Below are positions 1-6,604 of a stretch of 64,000 bases of DNA, piece after piece. The notes under the pieces were generated by a model. The model was given only the letters and a program-made list of their open reading frames with translations. It ran no database searches and was not told the DNA's origin. The DNA lies in NCBI GenBank assembly GCA_963802375.1, contig CAWDIJ010000005.1, forward strand, positions 372,001 to 436,000, given 5' to 3'. Position numbers and translations under genes: made by a program. Source of the DNA: JACDAN01 sp963802375. GTDB taxonomy: Bacteria > Actinomycetota > Thermoleophilia > Gaiellales > Gaiellaceae. Every line of letters begins with the position of its first letter. Within the stretch, counting starts at the first letter, position 1.

Positions 1-1925
1 TGGCCGGTGACCTTGAGCCGGCCGCGTCCCGGGTAAGCGGTCGCCTCGATGAAGAGGACATCTCCGCCGACCGCCGTGACCGCGAGGCCTGTGGCGACGC
101 CGGGATCCTCTGTGCGCTTGCGCACCTCGCCCGAGAACCGCCGCGGTCCGAGCCACGAGCGCGTCCGGCGCTCGTCGATGCGGGTCGCTCCCTTCGCCTT
201 CCCCTCGGCCACGCGCCTTGCCGCCTTCCGGCAGAGAGCAGCGATCTGCCGCTCGAGGTTTCGGACGCCGGCCTCGCGCGTGTACTCGCGGATCACCGTG
301 CGAAGCGCTCCTTCGGTGAAGGTCACCTGGTCGGCCGGCAGGCCGTGCGCTTCGAGCTGCTTGGGGACGAGGTACTTGCGCGCGATCCCGAGCTTCTCGT
401 CCTCGGTGTAGCCCGAGAGCTGGATGATGTCCATCCGGTCGAGGAGCGGGGCCGGGATCGTCTCGAGCTGGTTCGCGGTGCAGATGAACAGCACCTTCGA
501 GAGGTCGAACGGCAGATCGAGATAGTGATCGCGGAAGGTCGAGTGCTGCTCGGGATCGAGGACCTCGAGCATCGCGCTGGCGGGGTCGCCGCGGAAGTCC
601 GAGCCCATCTTGTCGATCTCGTCGATCAGGAACACCGGGTTGCGCGACTCAGCGTCGCGAAGCGCGCGGATGATCGTGCCCGGCATGGCGCCGATGTAGG
701 TGCGGCGGTGCCCGCGGATCTCCGACTCGTCGCGCACACCGCCGACCGAGATCCGCGTGTACTTGCGCTCCAGCGCGCGTGCGATCGACTGGCCAAGAGA
801 CGTCTTGCCGACGCCGGGCGGGCCGACGAAGCAGAGGATCGAGCCCGAGACGTCGCCGCGCAGCTTTGCGACGGCGAGGTACTCGATGATCCGGTCCTTG
901 ACCTTCTCAAGGTCGAAGTGGTCCTCGTCGAGGACCTCACGCGCGTGGGTGAGGTCGAGGTTGTCCTCGGTGGTCTGCGACCAGGGCAGCGAGAGGATCC
1001 AGTCGATATAGGTGCGGATGACGCCGTACTCGGCCGCGGCGGACGGGAGGCGCTCGAGACGGGCGAGCTCGCGGTCGACGGCCTTGCGCGTCTCCTCGGG
1101 CAAGCCGGCCGACTCGACCCGCTCACGCAGCTCGCGGATCTCCGCCTGCTCGGGGTCGCCCTCGCCGAGCTCCTCCTGGATCGCCTTCATCTGCTGGCGC
1201 AGGAAGAACTCGCGCTGGCCCTTCTCCATCTCCGACTGGACCTGCGACTGGATCTTGGTGCCGAGCTCGAAGACCTCGAGCTCGCGATTCAAGATCCGTG
1301 AGAGCTCGCGCAGCCGCGCCTCGACGTTCGCCTGCTCGAGAAGCTGCTGCTTCTCCTCAGTCTTGAGCCGAAGCGTGGAGGCGACGAGGTAGGACAGCGC
1401 GCTCGGGTCGTCCACGTTCGCGGCGGCAAGCTCGAGCTCGGCCGGCAGGTACGGGACGAGGGCGACGATGCGTCCGTAGAGCATCTGCACGTTGCGCGTC
1501 AGCGCCTCGAGCTCGGGCGTCTCCTCGACGACGTCAGGCAGCTGCTCGAACTCGCCGACGAGGTACGGGTCGTCCTCGACCCGGCGCTCGAGCCGAATGC
1601 GCTCGACGCCCTGGACGAGGATCCGGAGTGTCCCGTCCGGAACCTTGATGAGCTTGTGGACGATTGCCGCGGTGCCGACGCCGTAGAGGTCGTCCCACCC
1701 GGGCTGCTCGACGTCTGGAGTCCTCACGGCGACGAGAGCCAGCAGCCGGTCCCCTGCGACGACGTCGTCGATGAGCTTGATCGATCGCTCCTGGCCGATC
1801 GCCAGCGGCGTCGCCGAGTCGGGGAAGACGACGGTCTCCTTCAGCGGCAGGATCGGGAGCGCCGACGGCAGCTCGAGATCGTCCGGCGCGGTCGCGTCGG
1901 TCTGCTCGAAATCGATGTCGGTCAC
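1..1925 (-). CDS. lon: ATP-dependent protease Lon, N-terminal 641 residues (runs off the left edge)
   Basis: Cytoplasmic AAA+ serine protease for misfolded and regulatory proteins. On the minus strand from a GTG at 1925 the frame stays open to the window edge. It shows a LonN substrate domain (about residues 20-210), a coiled-coil linker, the Walker A motif GPPGVGKTSLG near residue 360 and Walker B PVFLIDEIDKMG near 430. The last readable residues (GVATGLAVTAVGGDVLFIEA) are the start of the protease domain, so the catalytic Ser and Lys lie outside the window. The full protein is usually about 780-810 residues. The start overlaps the hsp20 stop as GTGA, so the two genes are very likely one translationally coupled heat-shock operon with hsp20 first. 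Confidence 0.96.
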   Translation of the reverse strand, partial: MTDIDFEQTDATAPDDLELPSALPILPLKETVVFPDSATPLAIGQERSIKLIDDVVAGDRLLALVAVRTPDVEQPGWDDLYGVGTAAIVHKLIKVPDGTLRILVQGVERIRLERRVEDDPYLVGEFEQLPDVVEETPELEALTRNVQMLYGRIVALVPYLPAELELAAANVDDPSALSYLVASTLRLKTEEKQQLLEQANVEARLRELSRILNRELEVFELGTKIQSQVQSEMEKGQREFFLRQQMKAIQEELGEGDPEQAEIRELRERVESAGLPEETRKAVDRELARLERLPSAAAEYGVIRTYIDWILSLPWSQTTEDNLDLTHAREVLDEDHFDLEKVKDRIIEYLAVAKLRGDVSGSILCFVGPPGVGKTSLGQSIARALERKYTRISVGGVRDESEIRGHRRTYIGAMPGTIIRALRDAESRNPVFLIDEIDKMGSDFRGDPASAMLEVLDPEQHSTFRDHYLDLPFDLSKVLFICTANQLETIPAPLLDRMDIIQLSGYTEDEKLGIARKYLVPKQLEAHGLPADQVTFTEGALRTVIREYTREAGVRNLERQIAALCRKAARRVAEGKAKGATRIDERRTRSWLGPRRFSGEVRKRTEDPGVATGLAVTAVGGDVLFIEATAYPGRGRLKVTG

Positions 1926-2353
1926 GCGTCCCTCCTGACCTGGATCGGCACTGCCCGTACCCGTGCCTCCCGCTTCGCAATCGGGATGACGATCCGCAGC
2001 AGGCCCTTCTCGTACGTTGCCTTTGCCTGGGCCGCGTCTGCGTCCGCGGGGAGCTGGACAACCCGCTGGAACGGGCCATATTCGATCTCCATCTGCTGAT
2101 ACGTGCCTCCGCTGCAGTCGGCACGGGCGCGCGCGCCGGTGATGACGAGTGCGCCCTCGGCGGTCGACACGTTGACTTGCTCGGGATCGATTCCGGCGAT
2201 GTCAATGATCACGGTGAAGGCGGGGGGATCCTCGGTCCGGACGCAGTCCAGCTGCGGCCTGAATCCACGCCGAAGCCCGCCGAGCCGCGAGACCTGCCAC
2301 AGGTCTGCGAAGAGCTCGTCGATCTCTTCTCTCAGGTCTTTTCTACGCGGCAT
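1922..2353 (-). CDS. Small heat shock protein, Hsp20/alpha-crystallin family
   Basis: A 143-residue ATP-independent holdase chaperone that keeps unfolding proteins soluble for refolding or degradation. The alpha-crystallin domain covers about residues 45-135 (start PPAFTVIIDIAGIDPEQVNV) and ends in the family signature around YEKGLLRIVIPI, where GLL stands in the usual GVL position. A short charged N-terminal helix precedes it. The gene is first in an apparent operon with lon and overlaps it by 4 bp, pairing a holdase with a protease. It diverges from the MMPL exporter. I saw no exact CIRCE or HAIR heat-shock operator upstream. Confidence 0.93.
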   Translation of the reverse strand: MPRRKDLREEIDELFADLWQVSRLGGLRRGFRPQLDCVRTEDPPAFTVIIDIAGIDPEQVNVSTAEGALVITGARARADCSGGTYQQMEIEYGPFQRVVQLPADADAAQAKATYEKGLLRIVIPIAKREARVRAVPIQVRRDA

Positions 2354-2373
2354 TCGCGACGACCATCGTAGCC

Positions 2374-2402
2374 TTGACAGTCCCTCCAGAGTTCCGTAAC
2401 TT
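2374..2402 (+). promoter_or_regulatory. Sigma70-type promoter for the MMPL exporter
   Basis: A perfect -35 TTGACA at 2374-2379 is followed, after a 17-bp spacer, by the -10 TAACTT at 2397-2402. Transcription would begin near 2409 and run into the exporter gene, whose AGGAGG ribosome site lies at 2443-2448, 8 bp before the ATG at 2457. This is the clearest housekeeping promoter in the window. It is a motif match only. Confidence 0.65.
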
Positions 2403-2408
2403 AGCGAG

Positions 2409-2433
2409 CACTAGCTTAGTGTCTACTAACACT
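2409..2433. promoter_or_regulatory. Overlapping palindromes at the exporter start site: candidate repressor operator
   Basis: Three inverted repeats overlap at the predicted transcription start: CACTA-GCT-TAGTG (2409-2421), TTAGT-GTCT-ACTAA (2416-2429) and AGTGT-CTACTA-ACACT (2418-2433). Their size, AT-richness and place just after a consensus promoter fit a TetR- or MarR-type repressor site controlling an efflux gene. No regulator gene is adjacent, so the protein is unknown. Confidence 0.5.
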
Positions 2434-2456
2434 CCGGGAGAGAGGAGGCCGCGCTG

Positions 2457-4631
2457 ATGGAGCAGTGGGCGCGCACCATGATTCGCTTTCGCTGGTTCGT
2501 TCTCGCGGCCTGGCTCGTGATCGTCGCCGCCTCGGCAATCGCCTCGGCCGGGCTCACCGACCTTCTTACGAACCGTTTCGTCCTTCCCGGCGCCGAGAGC
2601 GAGAAGGCCGGCGACATCCTCAAGGACGAGTTCGGCCAGCGGCCCGAGGGCTCGTTCTCGGTGGTCGTCAAGGGCAACCCCGGCTCTGCACAGTCACTTG
2701 TCGAGCCCACGCGGGCCGCGGCGACCCGCGCCGCCGCCGCGCTCGAGACGGGCAAGCTCGAGGACGTCCGCCCAGTGGCCGGTGACGTCGTGACCGCACG
2801 CATCGTCTCGCAGCTCCAGCCCGCCGACGCCAAGGGGTACACGGGTGCCATGCGGGAGGCGGCCGGTGAGATCCCCAGCGCCACGCTCTACGTGACCGGC
2901 CAGTCGGCGATCGAGAGCGACCTCGAACCGGTGCAGAACCGCGACCTCTTCGTCGGCGAGGTGCTGATCGCGATCCCGATCGCGCTCGTGATCCTCGTCT
3001 TCGTCTTCGGGACCCTGTCGTTCCTGCTCCCGTTCATGCTCGCCGCGGTCGCGATCCCGACGACGCTCGCGTTCGTCTGGGTCTTCGCGAACTTCATGAC
3101 GCTCTCGACCTACCTGACCAACATGGTCACGCTGATCGGGCTCGGGATTGCCGTCGACTACTCGCTGCTGATGGTGCACCGGTACCGCGAAGAGCGGACG
3201 GCCGGGCGGTCGAAGGAGGACGCCCTCGCGGCGACGATGTCCACCGCCGGCCGAGCCGTCGTTTTCAGCGGCACTGCGGTCGCGATCGGGCTGGCGCTGA
3301 TGCTCTTCATGCCGCTGCCGTTCATGCGCGGCTTCGGGCTCGCGGGCCTGCTGATCCCGCTCGTCTCGGTGGCCGCCGCGATCACGCTCCTTCCCGTGCT
3401 CATGTACTGGCTCGAGGACCGCTTCGACCGGGTGCGACTCATCCCCAAGCGTGTGATCGAGCGCCGCGAGGACTCCGAAGGGAACTTCTGGGCTCGGCTC
3501 GCGGACCGGATCATGCGGCGCCCGGTTCTCTTCGCCGCAGGCACGACCGCGGCGCTGCTGCTGCTCGCCGCGCCGGTACTCACGCTCGAGCTCGGGCCTG
3601 GCTCCAACGAGGGGATCCCGCAGGACCTCGAGGCAGTCCAGGGCCTGACCGTCCTGACCTCTGCGATCGGAGAGGGCGCGCTTTCGCCCACCGACATCGT
3701 GATCGACACGGGCCGCGCGGGCGGAGCGGCGGACAGTGAGGTCCGCAGCGGCGTGGAGCGCCTCGCGAGCCTCCTTCGCGGCGACTCCGAAGTGGCGGAC
3801 GTGGTCGTGGCCGGGCCGCAGACCGTGGACGAGACCGGCCGCTACCTGCACGTGCAGGCGATCGGCAAGCACGAGTACGGCCTGCCCGAGTCGCAGGAGT
3901 TCGTCGAGCGCCTGCGCGACGTGATCATCCCCGCCGCGGCCTTCCCGGCGGAGACCGAGGTGCTTGCCGGCGGCGGGCCGCCGTTCGGCGTCGACTTCCT
4001 CGACATCACGTACGGCGCGTTCCCCTGGCTCGTGCTCGCCGTCCTGCTCTTGACCTACGTGCTGCTCGTGCGGGCATTCCGCTCGCTGCTGCTGCCTCTG
4101 AAGGCGATTGTCCTGAACCTGCTCTCGATCGCGGCCGCGTACGGGATCCTCGTCCTCGCGTTCAAGCTCGGCGCCGGCGAGCCGTTCGGGCTCACCCAGT
4201 TCGACCAGATCGAGGGCTGGATCCCGGTGTTCCTCTTCGCAATGCTCTTCGGGCTCTCGATGGACTACGAGGTGTTCCTCGTCTCGCGGATGCGCGAGGA
4301 GTGGGATGCGACGAGGGACAACGAGGCCGCCATTCGCCAGGGTCTCGCCAAGACGGGCCGGCTGGTCACGGCTGCGGGCCTGATCATGGTGGCCGCGTTC
4401 ATGGGCTTCGTCGCGGGATCGATCGTGGGACTGCAGCAGTTCGGCCTCGGCCTGGCGGCGGCGATCCTGATCGACGTCACGATCATCCGAGCGCTGCTCG
4501 TCCCGAGCGCGATGAAGCTCTTCGGCCGCTGGAACTGGTGGCTCCCGGAGGGCGCGGCGAAGGTCTTCCGCGTCGAGCCGTCGCCCCTCGAGCAGCCGCC
4601 GGCGCCGGCACTGCGCCCGGCGGGCAGGTAA
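2457..4631 (+). CDS. MMPL/RND-superfamily membrane exporter
   Basis: A 724-residue inner-membrane transporter of the MMPL family, which moves lipids, lipoglycans or hydrophobic drugs using the proton gradient. The N-terminal membrane helix is near residues 10-32, followed by an extracytoplasmic loop, a helix bundle, a second loop and a second bundle. The duplicated proton-relay motifs appear as GIAVDYSLLMVHRYREE (about residue 230) and GLSMDYEVFLVSRMREEW (about 600), both with the key Asp-Tyr. The ATG at 2457 has a near-perfect ribosome site. The gene stands alone and has its own promoter and palindromic operator. The substrate cannot be read from the sequence; drug or lipid export is a family-level guess. 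Confidence 0.93.
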   Translation: MEQWARTMIRFRWFVLAAWLVIVAASAIASAGLTDLLTNRFVLPGAESEKAGDILKDEFGQRPEGSFSVVVKGNPGSAQSLVEPTRAAATRAAAALETGKLEDVRPVAGDVVTARIVSQLQPADAKGYTGAMREAAGEIPSATLYVTGQSAIESDLEPVQNRDLFVGEVLIAIPIALVILVFVFGTLSFLLPFMLAAVAIPTTLAFVWVFANFMTLSTYLTNMVTLIGLGIAVDYSLLMVHRYREERTAGRSKEDALAATMSTAGRAVVFSGTAVAIGLALMLFMPLPFMRGFGLAGLLIPLVSVAAAITLLPVLMYWLEDRFDRVRLIPKRVIERREDSEGNFWARLADRIMRRPVLFAAGTTAALLLLAAPVLTLELGPGSNEGIPQDLEAVQGLTVLTSAIGEGALSPTDIVIDTGRAGGAADSEVRSGVERLASLLRGDSEVADVVVAGPQTVDETGRYLHVQAIGKHEYGLPESQEFVERLRDVIIPAAAFPAETEVLAGGGPPFGVDFLDITYGAFPWLVLAVLLLTYVLLVRAFRSLLLPLKAIVLNLLSIAAAYGILVLAFKLGAGEPFGLTQFDQIEGWIPVFLFAMLFGLSMDYEVFLVSRMREEWDATRDNEAAIRQGLAKTGRLVTAAGLIMVAAFMGFVAGSIVGLQQFGLGLAAAILIDVTIIRALLVPSAMKLFGRWNWWLPEGAAKVFRVEPSPLEQPPAPALRPAGR

Positions 4632-4634
4632 GGG

Positions 4635-4856
4635 CTAGCGCAGGAGCGCGATCACGATCAGCAGGACGGCGACCGCGATCGGGATCCACGCCAAGCGCAG
4701 GACTCGGTAGGCCCGCTCCTCGCCCGGTCCGGGTCCTGTGTCCGGCGTGTAGGGGTCGAGGGGCGGCGCGGGCTGGACGGGGAACTCGTCCTCGCCCTCC
4801 AGGACGGGGATCGGCTCCTCGTCGTCGACGATGTGCTCGTGCTCCTTGTCGCTCAC
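4635..4856 (-). CDS. Small tail-anchored membrane protein, unknown function
   Basis: A 73-residue protein with a very acidic, proline-rich N-terminal half and one hydrophobic C-terminal helix (about residues 51-71). This suggests a tail-anchored protein whose acidic part faces the cytoplasm. I do not recognise the family. The GTG start at 4856 sits exactly six bases after a TAGGCT hexamer (4863-4868 on this strand), the spacing seen at several apparently leaderless genes here, which supports this start. It converges with the MMPL gene, whose stop is 3 bp away. Confidence 0.6.
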   Translation of the reverse strand: MSDKEHEHIVDDEEPIPVLEGEDEFPVQPAPPLDPYTPDTGPGPGEERAYRVLRLAWIPIAVAVLLIVIALLR

Positions 4857-4873
4857 GCTCGGAGCCTAACCCC

Positions 4874-5037
4874 AATGCCCCACCCAGCAATACATGCCGG
4901 CCTCTGGCCCGCGATCACGCGGCGCCAGAGCGCACCCTCCTCCTCACTAAGGTCTTCTGACCCTCGCTCGTCGGAGTGCGCACTCTGGCTTGGTGCTCGC
5001 GACCCAGAACCTCGGCGGCATTACTGGCTGGGGCATT
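4874..5037. repeat. 164-bp imperfect inverted repeat between divergent genes
   Basis: The two halves fold onto each other almost end to end. AATGCCCCACCCAGCAAT at 4874 pairs with ATTACTGGCTGGGGCATT ending at 5037, with two mismatches. Further in, TCTGG-GCGATCAC pairs with GTGCTCGCG-CCAGA, and GCCAGAGCGCAC (4924-4935) pairs with GTGCGCACTCTGGC (4976-4989) with a small bulge. The apical loop is about 40 nt and pyrimidine-rich. It could be a decayed miniature transposon, or a long irregular RNA hairpin of 6S-like size. Neither strand shows a coding frame. Confidence 0.6.
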
Positions 5038-5051
5038 ACCATCGGCGACCG

Positions 5052-5792
5052 ATGAAGGGCGTCATCCTCGCCGGCGGCAGCGGAACGCGCCTGCACCCGC
5101 TCACGCGGATCACGAACAAGCACCTCCTGCCGATCTACGACCGGCCGATGGTCACCTACGCGATCGAGGCGCTCGTTTCCGCCGAAGTGCGCGAGCTCAT
5201 GGTCGTCACCGGCGGGACGCACGCCGGCGAGTTCCTCCGCCTGCTCGGCAACGGGCACGAGTGGGGCATCGACCGCCTGTCGTACGCGTACCAGGAGCGG
5301 GCCGGCGGGATCGCGGAAGCACTCGGCCTCGCTGAGCGGTTTGCCGGCGGGGACCCGATCGTGGTCATGCTCGCCGACAACGTCATGGAGCGGTCGATCA
5401 AGCATGCGGTCGACAACTTCCTCGAGCAGGGCAAAGGCGCGCGGATCCTGCTCGCGCGCGAGAACGATCCCGAGCATCTCCGCCACCTCGGCGTCCCGGA
5501 GCTGGACGGCGACCGTGTGATCCAGATCCACGAGAAGCCCGAGGAGCCGCCGAGCTCGTTTGCCGTCACCGGCATCTACTTCTACGAGTCGGCGGTGTTC
5601 GAGATCATCCCGCAGCTCGAGCCGTCCGGTCGCGGCGAGCTCGAGATCACGGACGTGAACAACTGGTTCATCGACCGCGGCTCGATGGAGTACGACATCC
5701 TCGAAGGGTTCTGGGGCGACGCAGGCGAGTCGATCGACGCGTACTACGCGGTCAACGACTTCGTCCGCTCGAACGGCGCCAACAAGCCGTGA
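5052..5792 (+). CDS. rmlA: Glucose-1-phosphate thymidylyltransferase-like nucleotidyltransferase (short form)
   Basis: Makes dTDP-glucose from glucose-1-phosphate and dTTP, the first step toward dTDP-rhamnose. The start MKGVILAGGSGTRLHPLT carries the nucleotide-binding signature GGSGTRL, and LPIYDRPMVTYAI and ITDVNNWFIDRG are family motifs. At 246 residues it lacks the C-terminal extension of the usual 290-residue RmlA and is the short form seen in archaea and some actinobacteria. ATG at 5052 is chosen because the family begins at this Met; upstream in-frame sequence is the inverted repeat. It overlaps rmlD by 4 bp. No obvious ribosome site is present. The exact sugar nucleotide specificity is inferred from the neighbours. 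Confidence 0.88.
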   Translation: MKGVILAGGSGTRLHPLTRITNKHLLPIYDRPMVTYAIEALVSAEVRELMVVTGGTHAGEFLRLLGNGHEWGIDRLSYAYQERAGGIAEALGLAERFAGGDPIVVMLADNVMERSIKHAVDNFLEQGKGARILLARENDPEHLRHLGVPELDGDRVIQIHEKPEEPPSSFAVTGIYFYESAVFEIIPQLEPSGRGELEITDVNNWFIDRGSMEYDILEGFWGDAGESIDAYYAVNDFVRSNGANKP

Positions 5793-6565
5793 AGCTGATC
5801 ACCGGCGCCGGCGGCCAGCTCGGCGCGGCCCTGGCGGAGGCCTTCCCCGATGCGCGGGCCGTGGCTCGCTCGGAGTGGGACGTGGCCGAGCCGTACCCGC
5901 TGGAGAAGCGGCCGGAGCTCGTGCTCCATGCCGCGGCCTGGACGAAGGTGGACGACGCGGAGTCCGACCCGGACGGCGCTCGGCGGGTGAACGTCGATGG
6001 GACGAGGAACGTGGTCGCGCTCGGCGCGCCGGTCATCTACTACTCGACCGACTACGTCTTCGACGGGGCGAAGCGCGAGCCGTACGTGGAGAGCGACGTG
6101 ACGAATCCGCTCGGCGTGTACGCGCGGACGAAGCTCGAGGGCGAGCAGGAGGTGCGCGACGGCTGGATCGTGCGCTCGTGCTGGCTCTTCGGCTCGACCG
6201 GCCACAACTTCGTCCGGACGATGCTCCGGCTGGGCGCGGAGCGCGACGAGGTGTCGGTCGTCGCGGACCAGCGCGGCGCGCCGACCTACGTCGCGCACCT
6301 CGCAGAGGCGACGCGCGACTTGCTCGACCGGCCCTCCGGCGTCTACCACGTGGCCGCGGAGGGCGACTGCACGTGGGCCGACTTCGCGGAGGCGATCTTC
6401 GCGGAGGCGGGCCTGAACTGCCGCGTGAATCGGATCGCCGCGGCGGAGTACGGCGCGCCGGCGCCGCGCCCGGCGTACTCGGTCCTTCGTACTGAGAAGG
6501 GCGCGCCGAAGCTCCCTCACTGGCGGGAAGGGCTTGCCGCCTGCCTCGCGCGGCTGGGCACGTAG
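5789..6565 (+). CDS. rmlD: dTDP-4-dehydrorhamnose reductase
   Basis: An NAD(P)H-dependent reductase (258 residues) that performs the last step of dTDP-L-rhamnose synthesis. It begins at the Rossmann nucleotide-binding loop (MKLITGAGGQLGAALAEAF) and carries the short-chain dehydrogenase pair YARTK with catalytic Tyr and Lys (about residues 110-114), preceded by YYSTDYVFDG. It is somewhat shorter than the common 290 residues. The GTG at 5789 overlaps the rmlA stop (GTGA). rmlB lies 3 kb away on the other strand, and the 3,5-epimerase gene rmlC is not in the window. Confidence 0.92.
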   Translation: MKLITGAGGQLGAALAEAFPDARAVARSEWDVAEPYPLEKRPELVLHAAAWTKVDDAESDPDGARRVNVDGTRNVVALGAPVIYYSTDYVFDGAKREPYVESDVTNPLGVYARTKLEGEQEVRDGWIVRSCWLFGSTGHNFVRTMLRLGAERDEVSVVADQRGAPTYVAHLAEATRDLLDRPSGVYHVAAEGDCTWADFAEAIFAEAGLNCRVNRIAAAEYGAPAPRPAYSVLRTEKGAPKLPHWREGLAACLARLGT

Positions 6566-6604
6566 GCACAACTCGGTCCGATCCGGGCTAGGCTCCCGCC
6601 CGCA

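Noticed and set aside
345..1301. Long plus-strand open frame antisense to lon
   Set aside because: It mirrors the codon bias of the GC-rich lon gene; the translation is Arg/Asp/Leu-rich with no domain. The minus strand has clear Lon motifs.
2354..2456. CIRCE or HAIR heat-shock operator for hsp20
   Set aside because: The palindromes present do not match either consensus and are better placed for the divergent exporter.
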